DNA of 64,000 bases from Luteitalea sp. TBR-22 (lineage in GTDB: Bacteria > Acidobacteriota > Vicinamibacteria > Vicinamibacterales > Vicinamibacteraceae): assembly GCF_016865485.1 (NCBI RefSeq), contig NZ_AP024452.1:1262501-1326500 (forward strand), in the 5' to 3' direction. The notes under the pieces were generated by a model. The model was given only the letters and a program-made list of their open reading frames with translations. It was not told the DNA's origin and made no database searches. The translations under genes and the position numbers were made by a program. Of this stretch, positions 27,303 to 35,672 are shown piece after piece; position 1 is the first letter of the stretch, and every line of letters starts with the position of its first letter.

Positions 27303-28307
27303 ATGGCGATTTTCGACATCCCGATCAGTTGGGGCGAGGTCGGCAAGCGGACGATGAAGGAGACCATCGCCGACGACTGCCTCGGGCTGGCGGCCCAGCT
27401 CTCCTATTACGTGTTCCTCGCGCTGTTCCCGGCGATCCTGTTCCTGCTCGCCCTCGGGAGCTACTTCCCCCTGCAGGACCTGTCGGGGCAGATCGTGCGC
27501 GTGCTGCGTCCGATCGCGTCACCCGACGTGATCGCCATCATCTCGGAGCAGATCCAGCGCATCGCCAACTCGGAGGACGGCGGCCTGCTGACCTTCGGCG
27601 TGCTCACCGCCCTGTGGAGCAGCTCGGCCGCGATGGTGGCCGTGACGAGCGCGCTGAACGCGGCGTACGACATCGAGGAAGGCCGCCCCTGGTGGAAGGT
27701 GCGGCTCGTCGCCGTGGGCTTGACCCTGGCCCTGGCGGTCTTCTTCCTGCTGTCGTTCACCATCGTCCTGGCCGGTCCGGCGATCGCGTCGTACCTCGAG
27801 CAGACGCTGCACCTCGGTTCGACTGTCAGCACGGCATGGCTTGTCGTGCAGTGGCCGGTCGCGTTCCTGCTGGTGTCGACGGCGATTGGCCTGGTGTACT
27901 ACTTCGCCCCGGATGCCGAGCAGGACTGGGTGTGGATCTCGCCCGGCGCGGTGCTCGCCACCGTGCTGTGGCTCACCGCGTCGTACGCCTTCCGCCTGTA
28001 CGTCACCAACTTCTCCGATTACAACGCGACCTACGGGGCCATCGGCGGGGTCATGGTCCTGCTGTTGTGGTTCTACGTGTCGAGCCTGGCCATCCTCGTC
28101 GGTGCGGAGATGAACGCCGAGATCGAGCACGCGTCGCCGCACGGGAAGAACCCGGGCGAGAAGGTTCCAGGGGAGCGGCGGATGATCGGCGCACGGGCCG
28201 CCCGCGCGTGGCGGGCGCGCATGGAAGCTCGTCGGGGAGGCGTGGCCGGCAACGGATCGCCCAAGGACCAGATTGACGGGACCGCCGGCGGTGCGTTTGC
28301 ATCCTAG
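27303..28307 (+). CDS. YihY/BrkB family inner-membrane protein
   Basis: A 334-residue protein with about six membrane segments. The family pattern is clear: 'DDCLGLAAQLSYYVFLALFPAILFL', 'ALWSSSAAMVAVTSALNAAYDIEE', 'WISPGAVLATVLWLTASYAFRLYVTNFSDYNATYGAIGGVMVLLLWFYVSSLAILVGAEMNAEIEH'. The last block is the conserved C-terminal hairpin. Members were once called ribonuclease BN or virulence factor BrkB; the true function is unsettled, and transport or envelope roles are suggested. The tail of about 50 residues after 'HASPHGKNPGEK' is basic and cytoplasmic. Confidence 0.9.
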   Translation: MAIFDIPISWGEVGKRTMKETIADDCLGLAAQLSYYVFLALFPAILFLLALGSYFPLQDLSGQIVRVLRPIASPDVIAIISEQIQRIANSEDGGLLTFGVLTALWSSSAAMVAVTSALNAAYDIEEGRPWWKVRLVAVGLTLALAVFFLLSFTIVLAGPAIASYLEQTLHLGSTVSTAWLVVQWPVAFLLVSTAIGLVYYFAPDAEQDWVWISPGAVLATVLWLTASYAFRLYVTNFSDYNATYGAIGGVMVLLLWFYVSSLAILVGAEMNAEIEHASPHGKNPGEKVPGERRMIGARAARAWRARMEARRGGVAGNGSPKDQIDGTAGGAFAS

Positions 28308-28394
28308 GGAGTGCTGCCGTCACGCGATGCGTACGGCCCCTGCCCCCCGCGAGGGTGGCGTCCTGTTCCGAGACAGTTCGAGGGAGTAGATCAG

Positions 28395-28766
28395 ATGAGC
28401 TTGCGCGATACGTACGCGGCCGCCATTCACGTGGCCAAGACCGTCGGGATGCAAGGATCGGCGGAGGAGAAGGACGGCAAGCTGGTCTTCCACGGCACGG
28501 TGACGTCCGAGGACGCGAAGAACCAGATCTGGACCGCACTCAAGTCGGTGCCTTCCTGGCAGAACGACCTGCACGCCGTGATCGACGTCGTCGCCCCGCC
28601 GTCCGTGCAGTACACGGTGCAACCGGGCGACTCGCTCAGCAAGATCGCGAAGGCGCATCTTGGCGACGCGAATGCGTACATGAAGATCTTCGAGGCCAAC
28701 AAGGACAAGCTCTCCGACCCCGACAAGATCCAGGTCGGCCAGGTGCTCACCATCCCCACGGCCTAG
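28395..28766 (+). CDS. BON/LysM domain protein (LysM type, YgaU-like)
   Basis: A 123-residue protein. The N-terminal half resembles a BON domain ('DGKLVFHGTVTSEDAKNQIWTALKSVPSW'); residues about 75-121 are a LysM domain ('YTVQPGDSLSKIAKAHLGDANAYMKIFEANKDKLSDPDKIQVGQVLTIP'). The BON plus LysM order is that of E. coli YgaU/KbpA, a potassium-binding protein. There is no signal peptide, so it is probably cytoplasmic. AGGGAG lies 11 bp before the ATG. A strong hairpin terminator follows, so it is a single-gene transcript or the end of one. Confidence 0.85.
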   Translation: MSLRDTYAAAIHVAKTVGMQGSAEEKDGKLVFHGTVTSEDAKNQIWTALKSVPSWQNDLHAVIDVVAPPSVQYTVQPGDSLSKIAKAHLGDANAYMKIFEANKDKLSDPDKIQVGQVLTIPTA

Positions 28767-28775
28767 CGCCGCGTG

Positions 28776-28800
28776 ACCGGGGCGCGTGACGCGCCCCGGT
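28776..28800 (+). terminator. Strong hairpin terminator after LysM gene
   Basis: A perfect 11-bp stem, ACCGGGGCGCG paired with CGCGCCCCGGT around a TGA loop, then a pyrimidine run CTCTTCCT. It starts 10 bp after the stop codon. Confidence 0.8.
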
Positions 28801-28902
28801 CTCTTCCTCACGTTCCCGCCCCTCGTCCGCCCGTCCACACGCCCTACAGCAGGGTTGGCGTCAGGTGTGGCATGATCCCGGCCCAACCGTACAGGAGGGC
28901 CC

Positions 28903-29949
28903 ATGGACATGGACGCGGGGGTCGACACGCTCGACCGCTACGCCTTCAACACCACCTTTGCCACCGACTGGGTGCTGGGTCGCAAGCTCGGACTCAATCG
29001 CACCGGTGAGCGCAAGTCGTGGCAGGACAAGATGGTCGCCAGGATGCAGGGGCGGCCGCTCGGGCGTGAGCTTCAGGTGGAGCGCCGGCGAGGCCTCTCA
29101 CCGGAACAGTTCCGCCGCGAGTACTTCCTCACGGGCAAGCCCGTCGTGCTCGAGGGCATCGCGAGCGAGTGGCCGGCCGTAAAGAAGTGGTCGTTCGAGT
29201 ACCTGCTCGAGCGGTGTGGCCAGGACGACATCGACGTCCTCGACGGCCACAACTGGAAGGTGCAGGCCAGGCCCGGCACCGACGTGGTCGAGGCCGCCGA
29301 ACGCGGCATGAAGGTCAAGGACCTGCTCGCCGGGGCGCGGAGCGGCAGCGGCTGGTACGGCTCCTTCATGGAGCTGCTCGACAAGTACGCCGACATGCGC
29401 GACGACATCGACTGGAACTTCGTCCGCGACTACGGCAACACCACGATGCGGCTGCCGTGGCAGCGCAACATCCTCGCGAAGATGTACGTCGGCGGGCCGC
29501 TCACCTCGACGTCGTTCCACTGCGCGCCGGTGATGAACCTGTACCTGCAGGCGTACGGCCGCAAGCGCTGGGTGCTGGTCGCGCCGAAGTTCACGCCGTT
29601 CATGTACCCGAGCCTGTCCAAGGGCCTGAACTGGCAGTCGCGCATCGACTTCCGCAATCCGAACTACGACGAGGCGCCGCTCTATCGCTACGTCGATCGC
29701 TACGAGACTGTGCTCGAGCCCGGCGACGTCCTGTGGAATCCGCCCTGGGTCTGGCACGGCGTGCAGAACCTCACCGAGTCCATCGCGGTGAGCATGTGGT
29801 GGGCCAACGTGACCCGGACGATGTCGAACAACCCCGTGCTCACGCCGCTGGCGTTCTTCGGGCGGCCCAACCCCGTCCTGCTGCAGCTCGGTCTCGAGAA
29901 GGAGCCGACCGAGAAGCGCTCGGCCTTCAGCGTCCACCTGAACAAGTAG
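28903..29949 (+). CDS. Cupin-8/JmjC-like protein with HxA instead of HxD
   Basis: A 348-residue protein. From about residue 65 it follows the cupin-8/JmjC layout: 'EYFLTGKPVVLEGIASEWPAVKKWSFEYL', then 'LAKMYVGGPLTSTSFHCAPVMNLYLQAYGRKRWVLVAP', then 'LEPGDVLWNPPWVWHGVQNL'. Most members are Fe(II)/2-oxoglutarate oxygenases with an HxD...H metal triad. Here the triad reads His206-Cys-Ala208...His285: the carboxylate is replaced by alanine, while the lysine of GRKRW that binds 2-oxoglutarate is kept. HxA/HxG triads are known from Fe/2-oxoglutarate halogenases in other branches of the superfamily; loss of activity is the other explanation. It lacks a signal peptide and stands between a terminator and a small membrane protein gene. 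Confidence 0.75.
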   Translation: MDMDAGVDTLDRYAFNTTFATDWVLGRKLGLNRTGERKSWQDKMVARMQGRPLGRELQVERRRGLSPEQFRREYFLTGKPVVLEGIASEWPAVKKWSFEYLLERCGQDDIDVLDGHNWKVQARPGTDVVEAAERGMKVKDLLAGARSGSGWYGSFMELLDKYADMRDDIDWNFVRDYGNTTMRLPWQRNILAKMYVGGPLTSTSFHCAPVMNLYLQAYGRKRWVLVAPKFTPFMYPSLSKGLNWQSRIDFRNPNYDEAPLYRYVDRYETVLEPGDVLWNPPWVWHGVQNLTESIAVSMWWANVTRTMSNNPVLTPLAFFGRPNPVLLQLGLEKEPTEKRSAFSVHLNK

Positions 29950-30006
29950 GCTGGTCTCGGGCTTGCACGGCTCCTGGAAGCGCACACCGCGCGAGGAGCC
30001 GTGCCC

Positions 30007-30225
30007 ATGTCCTCCACCCACTCGTTCCCGGCCTCCAGCACCCCGCGCTGGGTCTGGCTCACGCTCGGCCTCATCATCCTGCTCACGCTGCTGGTCGTGT
30101 TCGCGTTGCCGTCGGCGCGCAATGACGACGAGGTGGGGGAGCGCGGTCCCGGCGTGCGTCCACAGTCGGACGTCGGGCCTCCGCCGCCGCCATCGGTGGC
30201 GCGAACGCGGACCCTGGCCGCCTGA
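30007..30225 (+). CDS. Small single-pass membrane protein
   Basis: A 72-residue protein with one strong hydrophobic helix (about residues 13-34, WVWLTLGLIILLTLLVVFAL). The tail is charged and then proline-rich. No family is recognised. The ATG at 30007 is preceded by GAGGAG at 8 bp, which supports translation; an in-frame GTG at 30001 is less likely. It ends 5 bp before the LigD-type polymerase gene. Confidence 0.55.
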   Translation: MSSTHSFPASSTPRWVWLTLGLIILLTLLVVFALPSARNDDEVGERGPGVRPQSDVGPPPPPSVARTRTLAA

Positions 30226-30230
30226 ACGCC

Positions 30231-31271
30231 ATGCCCGGCAGCGACGACGCGCAGGCTCACGACGTCACGATGGCCGTCGGTGGGCGCGAGGTCACCGTGA
30301 CCCATCCGGACAAGGTGTTCTTCCCGGACTCAGGCGTCACCAAGCTGGATCTCGTGCGCTACTACGTCACCGTGGCCGACGCCGCACTCCGTGGGGTCCG
30401 CGGCCGGCCCGTCGTGCTCAAGCGACATCCGGACGGTGTCGGCGGCGAGGCCTTCTTCCAGAAGCGCGCGCCGGCGGGGCGACCGGCCTGGGTGGACACG
30501 GTCACCCTCGCCTTTCCGTCCGGCCGCACGGCCGAGGAGGTCGTGCCGCGCGAGCCGGCGACGCTGGCGTGGATGGCCAACCTCGGGTGTCTCGAACTGC
30601 ATCCGCACCCGGTGCGCGCCGACGATCTCGACCATCCCGACGAACTGCGCGTGGACCTCGACCCGGTGCCGGGCGTGTCGTGGGCGCAGGTGCGCGACGT
30701 GGCAGAGGTGGTACGCGCCTCACTCGGTGATCTCGGCTTGATCGGCTGGCCGAAGACCTCGGGATCCCGTGGCCTCCACGTCTACGTGCGCCTCCATCGG
30801 CGGTGGACGTTCGACCAGGTGCGCCGCGCGGCCCTGGCCATCGCCCGGGATGTCGAGCGTCGGGTGCCTGCACTGGCGACGAGCAAGTGGTGGAAGGAAG
30901 AACGTCACGGCGTGTTCCTGGACTACAACCAGAACGCCAAGGACCGCACCATCGCCGCCGCCTGGTCGGTGCGACCGACGGCCGATGCGCGGGTCTCGAT
31001 GCCGCTCGACTGGAGCGAGGTGCCCGACTGCGACCCGGCGGCCTTCACCATCCTGACCGCGCCGGCGCGCCTGGCCGCCGTCGGCGACCCGCACGCGGCG
31101 ATGGACGAGGCGCCGTGCGCGCTCGATGCGGCGCTCGCCCTGGCCGACCGCGACGAGCGCGAGGGCCTGGGCGACGCGCCCTGGCCGCCGCACTACAAGA
31201 AGCAGCGCAGCGAGCCGCCGCGCGTCGCGCCGTCGCGCCGGCGCAAGGACGTCAGCGGCCGCGGGCAGTGA
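30231..31271 (+). CDS. ligD: LigD-type DNA polymerase/primase, stand-alone
   Basis: A 346-residue archaeo-eukaryotic primase-fold polymerase equivalent to the polymerase domain of LigD. It has 'VTHPDKVFFPDSGVTKLDLVRYY', 'LKRHPDGVGGEAFFQKRAP', the catalytic 'VDLDP', 'TSGSRGLHVYVRL' and 'VFLDYNQNAKDRTIAAAWSVRP'. In bacterial non-homologous end joining this activity fills gaps with ribo- or deoxynucleotides. The usual ligase and phosphoesterase domains are absent; an ATP-dependent ligase is encoded on the opposite strand, overlapping its 3' end by 20 bp. No Ku gene is in the window. The symbol refers to the polymerase domain only. Confidence 0.88.
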   Translation: MPGSDDAQAHDVTMAVGGREVTVTHPDKVFFPDSGVTKLDLVRYYVTVADAALRGVRGRPVVLKRHPDGVGGEAFFQKRAPAGRPAWVDTVTLAFPSGRTAEEVVPREPATLAWMANLGCLELHPHPVRADDLDHPDELRVDLDPVPGVSWAQVRDVAEVVRASLGDLGLIGWPKTSGSRGLHVYVRLHRRWTFDQVRRAALAIARDVERRVPALATSKWWKEERHGVFLDYNQNAKDRTIAAAWSVRPTADARVSMPLDWSEVPDCDPAAFTILTAPARLAAVGDPHAAMDEAPCALDAALALADRDEREGLGDAPWPPHYKKQRSEPPRVAPSRRRKDVSGRGQ

Positions 31272-32331
31272 AGACGCGCGCCAGCTCGTACGGCGTCGTG
31301 ACCTCGAGCTGGTCGTAACGGCACGCCGCGGGCGGCTTGTCGGGCCGCCAGCGACGGAAGGTGGCGGCATGCCGGAAGCGGTCGCCCTGCAGGTGGTCGT
31401 ACGCCACCTCGCACACGCGCTCCGGGCGGAGCGGCTCCCACGACAGGTCCTTGCCGGCGCTCCACCGGCTGCTCGCGCCGGGCATGCGCGACGAGCCGGA
31501 AGCGGCGGTGGCCCAGTGGCGCCACGGATGGTCGTCGAGGGCGCCCACGCGCAGCGGGGCGAGGTCGGCGGCCAGTTGCCGGCGCACGGCCATCGTGAAG
31601 GCCGACGTCACGCCGACGTGCTGCAGCGTGCCTGCCTCGTCGAACAGGCCGAGCAGCAGCGAGCCCACGAGCTCGCCGGGCCCGGCCTTGTGCCAGCGGA
31701 AGCCCGCGACCACGCAGTCGGCAGTCCGCACATGCTTGATCTTGATCATGGTGCGCGCGCCGGCGCTGTAAGGGGCGTCGAGGCGGCGGGCGATCACGCC
31801 GTCCAGGCCTGCGCCTTCGAAGCGGGCCAGCCAGTCCACCGCCGTCGCGTGCTCGTGCGTGTGGGGCGTGAGGTGCAGCGGCGGCACGAAGGTCGCCGCG
31901 AGCCGCTCGAGGCGCGCACGCCGGGTGGAGGTCGGCGCGCTGCGCAGGTCGTCGCCGGCCTCGGCGAGCAGGTCGAAGGCCACGAACGAGGCGGGCGTCT
32001 CGCGCGCCAGGCGCTCGACACGCGAGGCCGCCGGGTGCAGTCGCATCTGGAGCGCGTCGAAGTCCAGGCCCGACGGTGTCGCGATCACGATCTCGCCGTC
32101 GACGACGCAGCCGTCAGGCAGCCCGCGCACGAGTGCGTCGTGCACCTCGGGGAAGTAGCGGTCCAGCGGCTTCAGGTCGCGGCTCTGCAGGAAGACCGTG
32201 CCCTCGTCGCGGAAGGCGATGGCGCGGAAGCCGTCCCACTTCGGCTCGTAGGCCCAGCCGTCTCCGTCGGGAATGGCGGCGGCGACCTTGGCGAGCATCG
32301 GTTCGACGGGCGGCGTCACCTGAGCGGGCAT
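31252..32331 (-). CDS. ATP-dependent DNA ligase (LigC-like)
   Basis: A 359-residue ATP-dependent DNA ligase. The adenylation motif 'YEPKWDGFRA' holds the AMP-accepting Lys31. It is followed by 'VVDGEIV', 'FVAFDLLA', 'GLDGVIARRLDAPYSAG' and 'MIKIKHVRTADCVV', then an OB domain with 'LRPERVCEVAYDHLQGDRFRHAATFRRWRPDK'. It has only the catalytic core, as in LigC-type enzymes. It probably seals nicks or breaks together with the facing polymerase gene, with which it shares 20 bp at the 3' ends. The ATG at 32331 is preferred over a GTG 12 bp upstream. Confidence 0.9.
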   Translation of the reverse strand: MPAQVTPPVEPMLAKVAAAIPDGDGWAYEPKWDGFRAIAFRDEGTVFLQSRDLKPLDRYFPEVHDALVRGLPDGCVVDGEIVIATPSGLDFDALQMRLHPAASRVERLARETPASFVAFDLLAEAGDDLRSAPTSTRRARLERLAATFVPPLHLTPHTHEHATAVDWLARFEGAGLDGVIARRLDAPYSAGARTMIKIKHVRTADCVVAGFRWHKAGPGELVGSLLLGLFDEAGTLQHVGVTSAFTMAVRRQLAADLAPLRVGALDDHPWRHWATAASGSSRMPGASSRWSAGKDLSWEPLRPERVCEVAYDHLQGDRFRHAATFRRWRPDKPPAACRYDQLEVTTPYELARVFTARGR

Positions 32332-32364
32332 GGGGACATGCACGGAAAGGGCCGGGCCTGGTCG

Positions 32365-32399
32365 AGGGCTCAGGGCTCAAGGCTCAGGGGCAAGGAAGG
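32365..32399. repeat. Heptamer tandem repeat, unit AGGGCTC
   Basis: Five 7-bp units (AGGGCTC, AGGGCTC, AAGGCTC, AGGGGCA, AGGAAGG) in the 112-bp gap between the DNA ligase and DinB genes, in the region upstream of the ligase start codon. A looser series with GGCCGAAG continues to about 32440. Confidence 0.65.
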
Positions 32400-32443
32400 A
32401 CCACGTCGGAAAGGACCAAGGCCGAAGCACGAAGGCCGAGGCG

Positions 32444-33001
32444 TCACGGTGCCCTGGCGATGCGGAGGTACTGCTGCCATGGGCCGACGGCGGCCGAGTA
32501 CTGGCGGCCGAGCACGCGGCTGATCTGCATCACGTGGTCGAGGTCGTGCGTCACCCACGTCGCGATGAGCTGGCCGAGCGTCACGGGTCCGAGCGCGGGG
32601 TGCAGGCCGGGCTTGTCCAGGTCGGCGTCCGACACGCCGAGCGCGGCCAGGTCGTCGAGGCTGCCCGTGCGCAGCGAGGCGAACTCGTCGAGCAGGTCGG
32701 TCATCGATCGTCCACGAGCCTCCTCGTGGCCCCGCATGTCGAAGGGCCTGAACGGCAGCGCCGCCCCGTGCGTGAGCAGGTGGTGCACGCGCGGCATCCA
32801 GTCGGTGCGCTCGCCGTGCGACAGGTGCGCCACCACGTCGTGCGGTGACCACGTGCCCGCGCCTTCGGTGGCGTGGACCAGGTCGTCCGGCAGGTCGCGC
32901 AGGAGCGCATCGAGCACCCATGGCGTCCGTGCGAGCAGGCGCCGGGCATCGTCGAGGGTGATGCGACGATCGAACGCGAACGTGTCGGGCGATGGAGGCA
33001 T
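32444..33001 (-). CDS. DinB superfamily protein
   Basis: A 185-residue protein of the DinB/YfiT four-helix fold: 'LLARTPWVLDALLRDLPDDLVHATEGAGTWSPHDVVAHLSHGERTDWMPRVHHLL' and 'TLGQLIATWVTHDLDHVMQISRVLGRQY'. Histidines at the 'HLSH' and 'HDLDH' positions form the metal site of the family. Such proteins act as metal-dependent thiol transferases or hydrolases; the name comes from DNA-damage induction in Bacillus. It lies 16 bp downstream of the SNF2 helicase gene, on the same strand. Confidence 0.85.
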   Translation of the reverse strand: MPPSPDTFAFDRRITLDDARRLLARTPWVLDALLRDLPDDLVHATEGAGTWSPHDVVAHLSHGERTDWMPRVHHLLTHGAALPFRPFDMRGHEEARGRSMTDLLDEFASLRTGSLDDLAALGVSDADLDKPGLHPALGPVTLGQLIATWVTHDLDHVMQISRVLGRQYSAAVGPWQQYLRIARAP

Positions 33002-33017
33002 GTCGGGCTCCTCGGGA

Positions 33018-35411
33018 TCAGGCGGGCGTGTTGATGATGGCCGCGAGCATGTGGGGGCGTCGGTCGCCGAGGCGCGGGGCGAGGCGCGCGAGCAGCCGCG
33101 GCCAGTCGTGCGCGGCCACCTCGCCAGCCGACATGCGGCGCGCGGCGAGCGGCCGGCGCGCGAACGCGTCGGCCCATTCGGGGCGCGGTCGCCCGTCGGC
33201 GTCGAGGGCGACGACCTCGAAGTGCGGGCCGTCCTTGTAGATTGCCACCAGCCCGGGGCCGTGCGGCCCCGGCACCTGCACCTCGAGGCGACCGACGCGA
33301 CCCTTCGGGTCCTCCTCGAAGTGGGCGAGCACGCCTTCCACGAGGGCATGGCCGGAGGCGAAGAAGTCGCGCGTCTCGTCCTGCACGGCGGATTCGCGAT
33401 CGAAGGTGCCGATGAAGGTCGAGCCGCCGGGCACGCCCGGCAGGCTGTCGACGAGCGCCTCGTTGCCGAACTCGATCACGTACGCGCGCCGGCCGCGGGC
33501 GTGTTCGACGCGGAAGCCGAGCCGCGACGCCGCGTTGACGACCACCTGCTCCATCAGCGCGTCGAGATCGTGAGGCACACGGGCGAGCAGCGCCGGCGCC
33601 AGCTCGGCGCGGAACGGATCGCGATGCATCTGCCGGTACACGGCGTCGTGCACGCGCGTGCGTGCCGCCTGCGCCTCGGCCAGCAGCCTGTCGACGTCGA
33701 CATCGGTCAGCATCGCGTCAGGCGCGAGCGCCAGGGCGTCGAGCGCGGCTTCCACGTGCGCCAGTTGCGGCTCGACGCCGGCAATCGGCTCGCGGAACAG
33801 GCCGAGGCGTTCGTAGAGACGCACGACGCTGGCGCCGATGCCGGCATCGGGCCGGAAGTAGACGATCTCCACGGGGATCCGCCTGCCGATGCGATCGAGC
33901 CTGCCGATGCGCTGCTCGACGGTCGACGGCTTCCAGGGCAGGTCGTAGAGGACGAGACGATCGCAGAACTCGAAGTTGCGGCCCTCGCCGCCGGCCTCGG
34001 TCGAGATCAACAGGCTCGGGCCATCCTCTGCCCGGAAGCGGGCGACCTCGAGATCGCGGCGGGCCGCGGAGAGGTCTTCGTGGAACAGGCCGGTGGCCAG
34101 GGCGGCGCGGGCGCTGCACGCGTCGCGCAGCATGTCGAGCGACTCGCGGTGGGCGACGAACACGAGCGTCTTCTGGCGTGCGTCGCGCCAGGCGGTGGCC
34201 TGCGACACCAGCCAGGCGAGTCGCGGATCCACGCGGTCGCCGGCATCGGCCTGTTCGCGGAGGGCCGAGTCGGTCGGGGCGAGTGCGGCCTTCAGGGCGG
34301 CGCCGGAGGCCAGCGAGCGTCGGACGCGGTCGAGGGCGCGCTTGCGGGCCAGGGCATCGCGCCCGGCGTCGGCGGTGAGGGTGGCGGTCGGGAGCCACCA
34401 GGCCGGCACGTCGATCGGGCGTGGGGCGCGGGGCGGCAGGCCGCCGATATCGACGCGTCGCGTCGCGCTGGTGCAGGGCGGCAGCGGCGTGCCCGACGCC
34501 AGGCGCGCGTCCACGTCGAGCGGCTCGGGGAACTCGTCGGGGCGCAGCAACTGCAGCAGCCGGAAGAACCCGTGCGCGTCGTCTTCGAGCGGCGTGGCGC
34601 TGAGCAGGAGCACATGGCGGCCGAGGGCGGCGATGGGCGCCACCGCCCGATACGCCGGCTCGCCGGGATGGCCGGGTGGTCGTCGCAGGCGCTGGGCCTC
34701 GTCGACCACCAGCAGGTCGATGCCGGCGCTGGCCGCCTGCCGGGCCAGGTCGGGGCGGTCGGCCAGCAGCTCGAGGGCGATCACCGCGCGGCGATGGACG
34801 TCGAAGGGGTTGAAGCTGGCGCCGAAGTCGCGGGCGACGTCGGCCAGGCGCGCCGCATCGAGCAGCGTGAACACCTGGTGGTACTTGCGCCACAACTCGC
34901 CGAGCCATTGCACGGTGAGCGCCTCGGGCGCCACGACCAGGCAGCGCTCGATCCGCTGCGTGTGCAACAGGCGGTTCATGATCAGCGCCGCCTCGATGGT
35001 CTTGCCGAGCCCGACCTCGTCGGCCAGCAGCCAGCGCACCGGCAGCCGCGCCGTGGCGCGCTCGGCGACGTGCAACTGGTGCGGGAACAGGCGCACGCGA
35101 CCGCCGAGGAACGACCCGAGGCCGCCGGCCTCGCGCGTCGCGAGCAGGTGCAGCACGTCGAGCCGCGTCAGCACGTCCTCGGTCTCGTCGACGTCGCCGG
35201 CCAGGAGTCGCTCGAGCGGCGTGCGATCGCGCACGGCGACCGGCGCCGCCTCGGGCACCAGCGCGTCGCTGTGTGCGGCCAGTCGGAGCGTCGTCCTGCC
35301 CTCCGGAAAATGGACGACCAGCACGCGTCCCTCGATGGCGGTGACGTGTCCGGTGCCGAGTTCGGCATTGAAGCGATGGGTCAGGTGGTCCCCGACGGAC
35401 CAGGCGTGCAT
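33018..35411 (-). CDS. SNF2/RapA-type helicase
   Basis: A 797-residue superfamily 2 ATPase. An N-terminal beta-rich region (to about residue 100) precedes the motor. Motif I is DEVGLGKTIEA (about 128-138), motif II is DEAQ, motif III is LLLSATP, and the second lobe has 'LLISTEAGGEGRNFEFCDRLVLYDLPWKPSTVEQRIGRLDRIGR'. The overall order and 'FPHQLHVAERATARLPVRWLLADEVGLGKT' resemble RapA, which recycles stalled RNA polymerase, though RapA is longer (about 970 residues). The C-terminal 250 residues are less conserved. It probably moves along DNA or remodels protein-DNA complexes. It heads a likely two-gene transcript with DinB. Confidence 0.85.
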   Translation of the reverse strand: MHAWSVGDHLTHRFNAELGTGHVTAIEGRVLVVHFPEGRTTLRLAAHSDALVPEAAPVAVRDRTPLERLLAGDVDETEDVLTRLDVLHLLATREAGGLGSFLGGRVRLFPHQLHVAERATARLPVRWLLADEVGLGKTIEAALIMNRLLHTQRIERCLVVAPEALTVQWLGELWRKYHQVFTLLDAARLADVARDFGASFNPFDVHRRAVIALELLADRPDLARQAASAGIDLLVVDEAQRLRRPPGHPGEPAYRAVAPIAALGRHVLLLSATPLEDDAHGFFRLLQLLRPDEFPEPLDVDARLASGTPLPPCTSATRRVDIGGLPPRAPRPIDVPAWWLPTATLTADAGRDALARKRALDRVRRSLASGAALKAALAPTDSALREQADAGDRVDPRLAWLVSQATAWRDARQKTLVFVAHRESLDMLRDACSARAALATGLFHEDLSAARRDLEVARFRAEDGPSLLISTEAGGEGRNFEFCDRLVLYDLPWKPSTVEQRIGRLDRIGRRIPVEIVYFRPDAGIGASVVRLYERLGLFREPIAGVEPQLAHVEAALDALALAPDAMLTDVDVDRLLAEAQAARTRVHDAVYRQMHRDPFRAELAPALLARVPHDLDALMEQVVVNAASRLGFRVEHARGRRAYVIEFGNEALVDSLPGVPGGSTFIGTFDRESAVQDETRDFFASGHALVEGVLAHFEEDPKGRVGRLEVQVPGPHGPGLVAIYKDGPHFEVVALDADGRPRPEWADAFARRPLAARRMSAGEVAAHDWPRLLARLAPRLGDRRPHMLAAIINTPA

Positions 35412-35425
35412 TCGCTCGATTCTAG

Positions 35426-35638
35426 GCGAACGAACGGTTCAGCCTTCAGGACGCGGCCACGTGGGCCACCTTCACGAGCTTTCCGCCGTTGTATCAGCGC
35501 GTGCGTGCCGGCTACGTGCAGGAGGCGCGCAGTCGCCCCGAGGAGTTCGTGACGCGCCTGGCCAACCTCGTGCCGCGGACCGCGCAGGGGCAGATGTTCG
35601 GCAACTGGAACGACGGCGGTCGTCTCGACGGCATGTGA
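35426..35638 (+). pseudogene. Remnant of a YdeI/OmdA-family gene
   Basis: A 70-codon open stretch that ends in TGA and has no plausible start codon upstream, where a TAG stands at 35423. The translation 'TWATFTSFPPLYQRVRAGYVQEARSRPEEFVTRLANLV' followed by 'AQGQMFGNW' resembles the C-terminal end of YdeI/OmpD-associated (OmdA) proteins. Those are normally about 190 residues; only the last third remains here. It lies between two minus-strand genes. The family call is from memory of the pattern and moderately sure. Confidence 0.45.
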
Positions 35639-35672
35639 CGCGCTGCGGTCGCGTGCGGGCGGGCCCAGGGCG

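Noticed and set aside
28903-29949. Confident naming of the cupin protein as a halogenase
   Set aside because: Only the HxA change supports it; many cupin-8 relatives have lost activity, so I kept it as a hypothesis.
32076-35552. An 1158-codon open frame on the plus strand
   Set aside because: It mirrors the DinB and SNF2 helicase genes, whose motifs are unmistakable on the minus strand.
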